From Nitrosomonas ureae (GTDB lineage Bacteria; Pseudomonadota; Gammaproteobacteria; Burkholderiales; Nitrosomonadaceae): DNA of 64,000 nt. Under the pieces are notes generated by a model that saw only the letters and a program-made list of their open reading frames with translations, was not told the origin of the DNA and did not search any database. The stretch covers positions 992,001-1,056,000 of the forward strand of contig NZ_CP013341.1 of assembly GCF_001455205.1 (NCBI RefSeq), written 5' to 3'. Shown here piece after piece: positions 7,152 to 15,516 of this stretch. The first letter of the stretch is position 1, and each line of letters opens with the position of its first letter. The position numbers and the translations under genes were made by a program.

Positions 7152-9239
7152 TCAACGCCCTCGCAGCAGATCGATAACCAGGCCAAGGATCAGCAGACCT
7201 GAGACGACCCCGAATGTTATCGGCACCCACTCGGCAACAACCGTCGAGGTGGCCGTGAATCCGCTAGCCAAAACACTTGCGGCAGCGGTCAGGGCGAGCG
7301 CCAGCCGTTGTCCCGTGTGACGCACTATATCCTCCAGCGAATTGGCCCGGAAGTTCACCACAAGCTTTGGGCCGCCAGGACGAACACCGACGAGGTTTTC
7401 GACCGCCTCGACCACGCGCAGAACTCGTACTTTTAACTTCTGCGATTGATACACGAATGTCTTTGGATTGAGTGCGTTACCCATGCGTTTGACCATTAAG
7501 CGCATCAAGTACTTACCTGCTACGTCGTAAGGATCAAGTGCTGGATCAAGCTCGGCAGTCGCCAGCTGTACCTGCGCAAGTGCTTTTGTGGCGAGCGTGA
7601 GCGAAGCCGGTAGCGGCACTCCGTGCCGTAATGAGACCGCGCTCATTTCTTGCAGAAGCGGCCCGATCTGCATCTCGGCAAGCGAGGCTGTGCGATATTT
7701 TGCCATCACTTCCCCGATCTCGCTCTGGAATCGGGCCACATCGAGATCGCTGCTATTGACGGCGCTCGTCATCATCAATGTGACATCGGTGAGAAACCCG
7801 GCATCTTCCTGCCAAAGAGCCATCAACATTAACAAGAGATGCTCACGAAGATCGGCCCCTACCTCGCCGACCATTCCGAAATCGAGAAAATAGATGCAAT
7901 CCTTCCACCACATCAGATTGCCTGGGTGGGGATCGGCATGGAAGAAGCCGTCGACGATGATCTGTTTGTAGTAGCTCTCCAACAGTTGACGAGCGGCCTG
8001 GATGCGCTCTGGACCAGCCGGCGCCTGCTTGATCGGTATGCCCTGGATCTCTTCCATCACCAATAATCGAGACGTGGACAGATCCCGGTGTACTCTGGGT
8101 ACGGCAAGACGGTCATAGTCTGCGAGCACCGCCTGCATCCGCCCGATGTTGTCGGCCTCCTGACGGAAGTCGAGTTCACGATGGAGCGAGGTGGAAAGGT
8201 GTTTGAACACGGCCTCCATATCGATCACCTGATTGAGCGCAGGACGCTTTCCGACTTTCTCCGCAAACACCTCGAGCAGGGCGAGATCCTGTTCGATATC
8301 AGCACGAGCGGTGGGGCGCTGGACCTTGACTACGACCCGATCACCACTTTCGAGTGTCGCACGATGGACCTGAGCGATTGTTCCGGCGGCGAGGGGCTTC
8401 GGGTCGATCGACTTGAATACATCCTCCCACGGGACTCCCAATTCCTGTTCAGAAACCCGGACGACCTCGCTCTCAGTCATTGGCGGCACGCGGGATTGCA
8501 ACAGGGCAAGCTCCTCAATGTATTCGACTGGAAGGAGATCGGGGCGGGTTGACAACACTTGCCCGAGTTTCGAAAATATCGGGCCCAGCTCTTCCAAGGC
8601 GGCACGTAAGCGTTTGGCCCGCTGACAGCGGATGGACATATCCGGCTCGTTGGATTGGCCGAACAGCTCTGTGAGGCCGTGTTTCGCCATCACGGCTGCG
8701 ATATGCGTAGCACGCGCTACCAGTGGAGGCTCAAAAGGCGGGGTGTCACCCTTAGATAGATGAGCTCGCACCGAGTGCGATGCATGCTCATCGGTAGAGT
8801 GCGCGGTGTTTACAATAATCACGGTGCAGTGGGCACTGTGACTGATGCGATTCGGTATGTTACCGAGCAAAAACTCTTTTCGACCCGCCATGCCAAAATT
8901 GCCGACCACCAGTACATCGACTGCCTCCTGCTCAGCGGCGCGAACGATCGCCAATGCCGGATCAGCATCAATGACGACCCTGGCATGACCGCGGTCCCCG
9001 GCGACCTGCCGCGCGAAGTGCGCCAGTTCATTGTTGTCACCCGCAGCGCGCGTTTGTTCGGCTTCGCCGAATTCTGTGACGAACGGATACTGCGGCACCA
9101 CCACCTGCACCACGAACAGCTCTGCATCGTAGCGGTCAGCGAACCCGGCGGCCCAGTGGACGGCCTGGTCGGCGGTTTCGGAGCGGTCGGTTCCTACCAT
9201 CACGCGCCGTATGACATTACTCTCCAGATGATTTTGCAT
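7152..9239 (-). CDS. Fusion of UspA stress domain with ABC1/UbiB-type kinase
   Basis: About 695 residues from the chosen ATG at 9239. Residues about 8-150 form a universal stress protein domain (VIRRVMVGTDRSE, then VDVLVVGNFGMAGRKEFLLG and SHSAHCTVIIVN). The rest is an ABC1/AarF/UbiB atypical kinase with SKLGQVLSTRPDLLP (the KxGQ signature), VVVKVQRP, HADPHPGNLM and FLDFGMVG, and hydrophobic C-terminal helices (LALALTAAASVLASGF, PITFGVVSGLLILGLVIDLL) as a membrane anchor. UbiB proteins assist ubiquinone synthesis or lipid handling; a UspA fusion is unusual. The frame is open up to 9377, but the first 46 codons lack UspA similarity and overlap another protein-like frame (9340-9450), so the internal Met is preferred. 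Not a canonical ubiB, since no ubi genes are near. Confidence 0.85.
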   Translation of the reverse strand: MQNHLESNVIRRVMVGTDRSETADQAVHWAAGFADRYDAELFVVQVVVPQYPFVTEFGEAEQTRAAGDNNELAHFARQVAGDRGHARVVIDADPALAIVRAAEQEAVDVLVVGNFGMAGRKEFLLGNIPNRISHSAHCTVIIVNTAHSTDEHASHSVRAHLSKGDTPPFEPPLVARATHIAAVMAKHGLTELFGQSNEPDMSIRCQRAKRLRAALEELGPIFSKLGQVLSTRPDLLPVEYIEELALLQSRVPPMTESEVVRVSEQELGVPWEDVFKSIDPKPLAAGTIAQVHRATLESGDRVVVKVQRPTARADIEQDLALLEVFAEKVGKRPALNQVIDMEAVFKHLSTSLHRELDFRQEADNIGRMQAVLADYDRLAVPRVHRDLSTSRLLVMEEIQGIPIKQAPAGPERIQAARQLLESYYKQIIVDGFFHADPHPGNLMWWKDCIYFLDFGMVGEVGADLREHLLLMLMALWQEDAGFLTDVTLMMTSAVNSSDLDVARFQSEIGEVMAKYRTASLAEMQIGPLLQEMSAVSLRHGVPLPASLTLATKALAQVQLATAELDPALDPYDVAGKYLMRLMVKRMGNALNPKTFVYQSQKLKVRVLRVVEAVENLVGVRPGGPKLVVNFRANSLEDIVRHTGQRLALALTAAASVLASGFTATSTVVAEWVPITFGVVSGLLILGLVIDLLRGR

Positions 9240-9339
9240 ACGTGCAGCAAACCCTTTAGTAAGAACAGGATAGATATTACAGGATTTGTTACTGTAACGG
9301 ATGTTGAAACATTCTGCCAGCCTATCTTGTTCATGGGAT

Positions 9340-9450
9340 TTAGGGCGCAATGGAACGCAAAACCCGGTAATCTGCATCGTTGAGATTGCGCAATGCCTGT
9401 AGCTCGTCTCGAGTAACCGCTTCAGGAACTGCGAAAGCGTAGCGTCCTAA
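9340..9450 (-). pseudogene. C-terminal fragment of an unknown protein
   Basis: A minus-strand frame with good protein character (GRYAFAVPEAVTRDELQAL, then RNLNDADYRVLRSIAP) ends in TAA at 9340 and is closed upstream near 9451 by stops. No start is visible. It looks like the tail of a lost gene. Its existence argues that the 5' extension of the neighbouring UspA-ABC1 frame is not translated. The family is not recognised. Confidence 0.35.
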
Positions 9451-9524
9451 CTAATTCATGTGCCGTGCATGAACGAAGGGTGGAAACCGCGCGACATCTT
9501 CACCTCGTATCGGTAGCTCTCCTG

Positions 9525-9605
9525 CTATAGCTGCGCAATCACCGCGCCGATATTGATTACCAGGCCAAGGATACTCGGACCCAAATCATTTCTGCTCGAT
9601 ACATT
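9525..9605 (-). pseudogene. Membrane-helix fragment ending SILGLVINIGAVIAQL
   Basis: A minus-strand fragment reads NDLGPSILGLVINIGAVIAQ and one more residue to TAG at 9525-9527. The ILGLVI core and its DNA resemble the end of the neighbouring UspA-ABC1 gene (LLILGLVIDLL at about 7165-7200), so this may be a stump of a second copy or of a small membrane protein. No start codon is visible. The rest of the 9451-9882 gap shows nothing. Confidence 0.3.
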
Positions 9606-9882
9606 ATAGGAGTGCATGGGAACTCGCTATCACAAGCCGTACCACGCTAAGCGCCTTATAAGCGAGTGATTGACTGTGAGAATGTGACGGATGATACCAA
9701 GTCAAAACTGCGAACTCTCTACGAAATGTTGAATTCATTTAATCTGAAACCGCAGATGATGCTAAATTAACGCAACATCTTTTTCATTTTCAGGATTATC
9801 TCGGTAATGAGGCAAATGGCACGTTTTTAACCTTCGGTATTACTTTTTATTATGAGACTACGCGAGAATATAATCAAATCCT

Positions 9883-10677
9883 ATGAAATTTGTCATGTCA
9901 AACGAAGAAGTTCATGATGAAGCTGGTTTTCTGGAGCGACTCTCGAGTGATTTAAAGCCCTTTTATGAACCGCGTTTACCCTATCACAATTGGGATGAAC
10001 ATATTGAGCATGGTCTTGGCATCATCGACAATCTTTGTGAGCAAGAAAAGGCAAAAGGCAACCCAATTAACTCCTTCATCGCCAAGGTTGCTTACATGGG
10101 CCATGACGCCGGTTTCCCACATGACCTCATAACGCCAGATATCTGGAAAAAGCATGGCAGTAAAGAGGGGTATTCAACCCATATAATGGATGTTCTTTTG
10201 CAAAATTACGGGCTTGAAGAATCGTGTATCCGAGGTGTTCAAACATGCATAATGTTTACAAAGATGGGTGAACAGCTACCCGAAGATATAGATAAAGAGC
10301 TTGGTAACACAGCTAAAGCTGTGCGCACAGCTGACCTTTCTCACATCTTTGGGCCTTATAAGGACTTTGTCATCGATAGCTTCAAGCTCATGGAAGAGGC
10401 CAAAATGTATGGCCGAGAAACAGTCTTGGCAGAATTCAAAGATAGAACCAGATTTGTGCTTACAAATTACTTGAGCCTCGGTTTTATTCCTTCTGGTGCT
10501 TACAGTATTGCTGATGGCATGAAAAATATTGAACGCTTTGGTAAAGATTCACCAAGCCGTTTATTGAAAGTTGTCGGGAACCAGGCGAACCGTTTCGCAA
10601 GTCTTGTAAAAAGAGAAGCTGCTTCGCTGCCAATTTCGCGCTGTTCATCTGTCGTTCGCCTTCCCGGCGTTAGCTAG
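9883..10677 (+). CDS. HD-domain phosphohydrolase-like protein
   Basis: 264 residues. An HD-superfamily metal site is visible: H in YHNWDEHIEHGLGIIDN (about residue 35), the HD pair in VAYMGHDAGFPHD (about 74-75), and a late aspartate in AVRTADLSHIFGPYKD. Such enzymes cleave phosphate esters or nucleotides; the substrate here is unknown. Translation may start at ATG 9883 or ATG 9895; neither has a clear ribosome site. The last 22 or so residues (after NRFASLVKREAA) have a different character and run into a region of broken frames, so the natural C-terminus may have been replaced. It stands alone, with 600 bp of gene-poor DNA downstream. Confidence 0.72.
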   Translation: MKFVMSNEEVHDEAGFLERLSSDLKPFYEPRLPYHNWDEHIEHGLGIIDNLCEQEKAKGNPINSFIAKVAYMGHDAGFPHDLITPDIWKKHGSKEGYSTHIMDVLLQNYGLEESCIRGVQTCIMFTKMGEQLPEDIDKELGNTAKAVRTADLSHIFGPYKDFVIDSFKLMEEAKMYGRETVLAEFKDRTRFVLTNYLSLGFIPSGAYSIADGMKNIERFGKDSPSRLLKVVGNQANRFASLVKREAASLPISRCSSVVRLPGVS

Positions 10678-11341
10678 CCACTGCCCCAGGCGATATTGAT
10701 CAAACGAACCCGATTCGCCCTGTGCAGCCTGAAACCACGAAAACAACCGTCGCGCCACCTTGAGATACTTGACCGCAGGGGGCGATTTGCGACCCCGGAT
10801 TTTGTGCGACCAGCGAACTCTGGAAACAGGCTTATTGTTATAGCCGTGTCGCCGGAATGGTTGTAAAACATTCCGAGGGTGTTCGCGCTGCCGATGATCG
10901 TGTTGTGGCATTGATCGATCAGATGGAATTACCCAATCGATATCGGGGTACTCCAGATCAGCTGCTTATACTTCTTTAGCAAGCTCTAAGTAAGTAAATA
11001 TATTGAGGATCTATAAGACAAAGATTCTGCAGCTTTTATAAGCCTATATTCCTATAAAAAGTAAATATGTTTAACCATCATATACTAATCGGTTTTATAT
11101 AGAGTTGGTCATTGTTTGTGGGGTTGCTACTTACGCGAACAATCTTGATTTTGCTACACATCGAGTCGTCCTGGAACGGTTCGAACATTTCTACTTTGGT
11201 TAAGAATGCGTCTAATCAGACTTGATAATTATCAGAACTTCTGGCCCGAAAGTTGCGAGAAATGTCCCGCAGGCCACTGACTATTTTTCAACAGCTTACT
11301 CATAATATCCTCCATACAAACTAATAGAGGAGTACATAAAA
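10678..11341. other. Gene-poor stretch with broken reading frames
   Basis: No gene is firmly supported. On the plus strand a fragment from about 10770 to TAG 10979 reads SELWKQAYCYSRVAGMVVKH, later DDRVVALIDQMELPN and YRGTPDQLLILL, with no start codon; it is protein-like but unidentified. On the minus strand 10645-10911 is an open frame of 88 codons with VKYLKVARRLFSWFQAAQGE, also unidentified. They overlap, so at most one was real. From 10980 to 11330 the DNA is AT-rich and holds only the ribosome site for the next gene. Confidence 0.3.
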
Positions 11342-12112
11342 ATGAAATTCACGCAAATCAGAAACGCAACCCTTATAATTAATTATGCAGGCAAGAAAAT
11401 ACTGATTGATCCTTGGTTGGCAGAAAAGGGAGCATTGCCGGGATTTGGAGGGACGATCAACGATCACATCCGCAATCCGACGGCTGAATTACCTATGTCT
11501 ATCAACGAGATCATTGATGTGGATGCAGTTATCTTAACCCATGATCATCCGGATCACTGGGACGATGCAGCTAAAAATGCAATTCCTAAGGACATGCTGA
11601 TTTTTACACAGCACGAAAAAGATGCGCAATCGATCCGGTCAGCAGGATTTAACAACATTCGAATTCTCGACGAAAATAATGTTTATGATGGCATTACGCT
11701 GATCAAAACGCCCGGTCAGCATGGTAAAGATAAAGTGCTGGAAGATATGAAGGAACTACTGGGGGATGTTTGTGGCATCGTTTTCAAACATCCCGATGAG
11801 AAAACATTTTATATTGCGGGGGATACGATCTGGTGTCAGGCGGTCGAAGATAACCTGAAGAAATATCATCCCGACGTTGTCGTCCTCAATAGTTGCGACG
11901 CTCAAGTCATCGGTAACGAATCGATCATCATGGGCAAGCAAGATGTTTACGAAGTCTATAAAGCGGCACCTGATGCAACCATCATTGCCAGCCACATGGA
12001 ATCAGTGAATCACGCAACGTTATCCAGAAAGGAACTGCGCGAGTTTCTGAGTGAAAAGGGAATGATGCAACGGGTATTAGTACCCGAAGACGGTGAATCA
12101 TATATGTTTTGA
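11342..12112 (+). CDS. Metallo-beta-lactamase-fold hydrolase (UlaG-like)
   Basis: 256 residues of the MBL fold. The metal-binding HDHPDH motif is at residues 67-72 within ILTHDHPDHWDD. Further ligands are likely H in TPGQHGK, D in FYIAGDTIW and the late H in ATIIASHMESVNH. MBL proteins of this branch act on phosphodiesters, lactones or similar esters, so substrate prediction is not possible. TAGAGGAG just before ATG 11342 supports the start. A DJ-1/AraC-type regulator follows on the same strand after 189 bp, so the pair may be a regulator and target in either direction. Confidence 0.87.
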   Translation: MKFTQIRNATLIINYAGKKILIDPWLAEKGALPGFGGTINDHIRNPTAELPMSINEIIDVDAVILTHDHPDHWDDAAKNAIPKDMLIFTQHEKDAQSIRSAGFNNIRILDENNVYDGITLIKTPGQHGKDKVLEDMKELLGDVCGIVFKHPDEKTFYIAGDTIWCQAVEDNLKKYHPDVVVLNSCDAQVIGNESIIMGKQDVYEVYKAAPDATIIASHMESVNHATLSRKELREFLSEKGMMQRVLVPEDGESYMF

Positions 12113-12301
12113 TTCAAGACCGGAATGATGAATCAGACTTGTCAGGTGCGTCACTGTTTAATATTGTCTGATATAAGCATCAGTGTCATATTACACAATA
12201 TGAACAATTGCTTAAATGCTGCAAAACAAAAACAATATAAGGAATAATCGTATTTGAACGGTAAGAGCGCTTAATTAGCGTTTATTCAGCGAGGTTTCAT
12301 C

Positions 12302-13288
12302 ATGTCTGTCCCATTAGTTGCAGTTATTGCCTTTAACCATTTCAGCCCTTTCCACTTATCGGTACCGTGCATTATTTTCGGCGACCTCTTACATGATCAG
12401 AAATTATTTGAACTCAGGATCTATGCAGACGAACCTGGAAAGCTACGCTCGAATGAGGGGTTGAGTGTTGAATCATCACTAAGTGTGGATGAACTGGCGC
12501 AGGCTGATATCATCATCGTACCTTCCTGGCGGGATCCTGCCGAAAAACCAGACCAGTCAATGCTTGATGCCTTGGTGACGGCACATGCACGAGGTAGCCA
12601 AGTGGTCGGGCTGTGTCTGGGTACTTATGTGCTTGCTTATGCCGGATTACTGAAAAATCACAAGGCTGCCACGCATTGGGAGTTTGAACAGGATTTCATC
12701 AGCCGTTTTCCGGATGTAAAACTGGACTGCAATGCGTTATATGTCGATGATGATCGTTTGATTACTTCCGCAGGAACAGCAGCCGGTCTCGACTGTTGTT
12801 TATATCTGGTTCGTCAGCATTACGGTAGCGTGATCGCTAATAAACTGGCCAGACGTATGGTGATTCCCCCTTACAGAGAAGGCGGGCAAGCGCAATTTAT
12901 AGAACGGCCCGTTCCTGTTTCAACACAGGATGCCAGAATCAATATGCTTCTGGATTATTTGAGAAACAATTTAAATAAAGTACATGGTTTGGATGAACTT
13001 TCGCACTATATCATGATGAGCCACCGTACTTTCACGCGGCAGTTTTACAAGGCAACAGGGATGTCTGTTGGTGAGTGGCTGCTGGTTGAGCGCTTACAGC
13101 GAAGTCAGGAGTTGCTAGAATCCACCTCATTGCCGATTGATGCCGTTGCAGAGCAGGTAGGCTTTCAATCCGCTACGTCCCTGCGCCAACATTTCAAGCA
13201 TAGATTTGATGTAACACCAAGTGAGTGGCGAAAAACATTTCAAGGCAAGCGGCCAACAGCAGTTAATCATTTAGCGACTAATTTTTGA
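12302..13288 (+). CDS. GlxA/FtrA-type AraC-family regulator with DJ-1/PfpI-like domain
   Basis: 328 residues. The N-terminal half (about 5-185) is a DJ-1/PfpI-like sensor with the nucleophile-elbow segment VVGLCLGTYVLAYAG and TSAGTAAGLD. The C-terminal about 100 residues are an AraC DNA-binding domain with two helix-turn-helix units (LDELSHYIMMSHRTFTRQF and AVAEQVGFQSATSLRQHF, then DVTPSEWR). Proteins of this type are cytosolic transcription regulators, often of catabolic or stress genes. The MBL-fold hydrolase gene lies just upstream on the same strand and is a candidate target. The signal sensed is unknown. Confidence 0.9.
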   Translation: MSVPLVAVIAFNHFSPFHLSVPCIIFGDLLHDQKLFELRIYADEPGKLRSNEGLSVESSLSVDELAQADIIIVPSWRDPAEKPDQSMLDALVTAHARGSQVVGLCLGTYVLAYAGLLKNHKAATHWEFEQDFISRFPDVKLDCNALYVDDDRLITSAGTAAGLDCCLYLVRQHYGSVIANKLARRMVIPPYREGGQAQFIERPVPVSTQDARINMLLDYLRNNLNKVHGLDELSHYIMMSHRTFTRQFYKATGMSVGEWLLVERLQRSQELLESTSLPIDAVAEQVGFQSATSLRQHFKHRFDVTPSEWRKTFQGKRPTAVNHLATNF

Positions 13289-13510
13289 CTTAGATTTTTC
13301 AATAAACTTATTAAGATGGATTGGCGTAAATTTAACGGGAAGCATAAAAGTTTTGGATCTATATATAGCCATTAAACCACTCCAGTTGTAACAGTATCAA
13401 TTGCATCAAATTACTGTGTTAAAGTCATATTGCTGGAGTGGGAAATAGCGTACTAAATCAAAACCGCAAGGTTCCCGTGGAGGTCCTTTTATAAAATAGC
13501 ATGCGAAATA

Positions 13511-13972
13511 TCATATCCACCGGCGAACCGATTTCAAATATCTGGCATAGTCATCGCCAAATTTAACCAATAGAGCATTCTCTTCCGGAATAATCTGAAA
13601 TTGATTTAAATACACAACAAACAGCGGTAGCAACAAAATAGACAGGACATTTGCTAAAAATACGCCCCATGCCGCAAGCATCAACAAAAATCCGACATAC
13701 ATAGGGTTTCGGCTCAATCTATAGACACCGATGGTGACTATCGAAGTAGCTAATCCAGGAGTCAATGGATTTGCTGTTGTTTTTGCTGAAATAAATTCAA
13801 CGGCAGCGACAATGATCAATGCAAAACCTATTATCCATAATGCCCCTGCCATCCAATCCTTACCCGGAATTTGAATCACCGCCCATGGATTCATCGATGA
13901 AACAGACCACATGACTACTGCAAACAAAATAACCACTATAGCCGGTGGAATTTTAAGTTCAAGACAATACAT
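13511..13972 (-). CDS. Isoprenylcysteine/phospholipid methyltransferase-type membrane protein
   Basis: 153 residues with about four hydrophobic segments (IPPAIVVILFAVVMWSV, ALWIIGFALIIVAAVEFI, YVGFLLMLAAWGVFLAN, ILLLPLFVVYLNQF). It carries the ICMT/PEMT family signature: YRLSRNPMYVGF in the middle and EENALLVKFGDDYARYLKSV near the end, which form the SAM-binding site in the family. It is expected to methylate a lipid or prenyl-like substrate in the inner membrane. The ATG at 13972 has no good ribosome site. An IS5-family element sits 26 bp upstream and probably cuts it off from its former promoter. Confidence 0.83.
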   Translation of the reverse strand: MYCLELKIPPAIVVILFAVVMWSVSSMNPWAVIQIPGKDWMAGALWIIGFALIIVAAVEFISAKTTANPLTPGLATSIVTIGVYRLSRNPMYVGFLLMLAAWGVFLANVLSILLLPLFVVYLNQFQIIPEENALLVKFGDDYARYLKSVRRWI

Positions 13973-13998
13973 AATTTACTAGTATGAAGCAATATCCT

Positions 13999-14837
13999 TA
14001 GATAGTGTAGTCATGAGATATTTGTCCAGAGAGCGATGCATCTGATCTGTACAGCGGCGAGGAAAGATGCGGTGTTTTTGGCGTATCTTGTGGCGATCCC
14101 ACGCCATCTCTTGAGATGGAGGAAAGCATTTTCGACAAGATGCCGTAATTTATAGAGTTCTTTGTCGTAAAACCTTTGTGCTGTGCGGTTTTTCTTTGGG
14201 GGGATTACGGCTTTTATACCCTGCCTCCTTGCCTGTTCAATAATTGCGTTGCTGTCATAACCACGGTCTGCCAGCAAATAATCAGCATCAAGCCCTTCGA
14301 TCAGGCGATCAGCCTGTGTGCAATCTGCGCTGGTACCCTCCGTAATAATAATTCTGAGCGGCATACCATGCGCATCCACGGCCAGATGTATCTTTGTGTT
14401 GAGCCCCCTTTTGTGCGACTCATATCTTGATTGCCGCCTTTTGCACCTGCCGCATGCGGATGCACTTTGCAATGGCTAGCATCGATCATTAGCCATTCGT
14501 AATCCGGTTCTTCGTCAATCAGAACTTCCAGTAATCTTTCCCATACTCCCTTATCACGCCAACGGATAAAACGTCGGTGGCGTGTTACTCCAATTTCCAT
14601 AATCCGGCGGTAAGTCACGCCATGGCGCACCCGTGCGAATAATCCAGAAAACCACATCAATAAATTGACGATGATCTCTTGCTATACCGCCCCAACTACC
14701 TTCCCGTCCAGGTAAATGCGGCTCCAGCAATGCCCAAACCTTATCCGATATATCGTGCCTGCGATGTACTTGTGTCATATAAAATCCTCCTTCACTAAAA
14801 GAATCTCATATCTTTTATCTCATGACTACACTATCTA
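13999..14837 (-). mobile_element. IS5-family insertion sequence with complete 22-bp terminal inverted repeats
   Basis: The ends are exact inverted repeats of 22 bp: TAGATAGTGTAGTCATGAGA plus TA at 13999-14020 and its complement at 14816-14837. The outermost TA at each end may be the duplicated target. The element is 839 bp and holds one transposase region on the minus strand. If it is removed leaving one TA, a frame across the site reads VAKTSLSSKDIASY then stop (TAG 13979-13981). The element therefore probably landed in or beside a short membrane-protein-like frame. Confidence 0.9.
14011..14778 (-). pseudogene. IS5-family transposase, reading frame broken twice
   Basis: The DDE transposase is spread over three frames. 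The first (14554-14778) is the N-terminal IS5 domain (MTQVHRRHDISDKVWALLEP, then GAPWRDLPPDYGNWSNT). The second, used from about 14600 to 14410, carries RHRRFIRWRDKGVWERLL and the catalytic-type WLMIDASH. The third (ending 14011) carries LNTKIHLAVDAHGMPL, LLADRGYDSN and the final catalytic region HLVENAFLHLKRWRG. The first shift may be the programmed frameshift known in IS427-like members. The second, at a run of five G (14404-14408) where GG-LNTKIH needs six, looks like a mutation or a base-call error. Confidence 0.85.
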
Positions 14838-14974
14838 GAAGAAAGTGATGTTTTCGCTACAAAATAACCAGCAATGATTCCGGTAACCTTGGTAAGCACA
14901 ACAAGAATTGTTGCATCAAGTGTGAACCGTTCCTATCTCGAAACATATTGTAAAAATTTAGAAAAGTATTGCTA

Positions 14975-15271
14975 TCAAGAATGTTTAAAATTTTCAGGCC
15001 ATTTTCTGGATGTATGCATGACAGCCAATATGCGAATATCTCTGTCGGTTATTTGATAGGCAAGAATGTAAGGAAGGTCACTTATTACTATCTCGCGTGT
15101 ACCGAACACACGACCTGAGCGACCAATTTCGGGGTGAAGCGATAGATTATCTGCAGTAGCTTTTATTTTAATTAAAACATTATAGGCAGCATTAGCGTTT
15201 TCTTGAGCAATATACTCACCAATTAATTTTAAATCTTCGAGTGCTTCATCTAACCATACAACAGTGCTCAT
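14975..15271 (-). CDS. ParE/RelE-family toxin
   Basis: 98 residues of the RelE/ParE fold (WLDEALEDLKLIGEYIAQEN near the start; LSLHPEIGRSGRVFGTREIV; then YILAYQITDRDIRILAVMHTSRKWP at the end). ParE-like members poison DNA gyrase and RelE-like ones cut mRNA; the GRSGRV and AYQI pattern fits the ParE side. The toxin ATG overlaps the antitoxin stop by 4 bp, so the two are translated together. It lies between an IS5 element and a tRNA fragment, which fits horizontal transfer. Confidence 0.9.
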   Translation of the reverse strand: MSTVVWLDEALEDLKLIGEYIAQENANAAYNVLIKIKATADNLSLHPEIGRSGRVFGTREIVISDLPYILAYQITDRDIRILAVMHTSRKWPENFKHS

Positions 15272-15516
15272 GCTTTGAATTTATCTATCGTGGAATCAAC
15301 ATCATCACTTGAATGAAATTTTGCATTTTTTCCTGAAGCAATATCTAAACGTTCTTGAATTTTTTTTGTTTGACAATCGTAAATTTCCAGATAGTGATCA
15401 ATAGCCTGATTAATTAGCCAGTTTCTGGAACGATCCAGACTGTGTGCCACAGCATCCAGTTTTTCTTGTTTTTCTGGTGTCACTGATACACTCATGCGTC
15501 CTGTTTCACTTGCCAT
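15268..15516 (-). CDS. Ribbon-helix-helix (CopG-type) antitoxin
   Basis: 82 residues. The N-terminal part is a ribbon-helix-helix DNA-binding domain (GRMSVSVTPEKQEKLDAVA, then LDRSRNWLINQAIDHYLE). The C-terminal tail (KKIQERLDIASGKNAKFHSS) should wrap and block the toxin. Such antitoxins also repress their own operon. It is the first gene of the pair, with the downstream toxin overlapping its stop codon. Confidence 0.88.
   Translation of the reverse strand: MASETGRMSVSVTPEKQEKLDAVAHSLDRSRNWLINQAIDHYLEIYDCQTKKIQERLDIASGKNAKFHSSDDVDSTIDKFKA

Noticed and set aside
8760..9383. Long plus-strand open frame (207 codons) opposite the UspA-ABC1 gene
   Set aside because: It is antisense to clear UspA motifs, has no family likeness and no ribosome site; its length reflects GC-biased codon use of the real gene.
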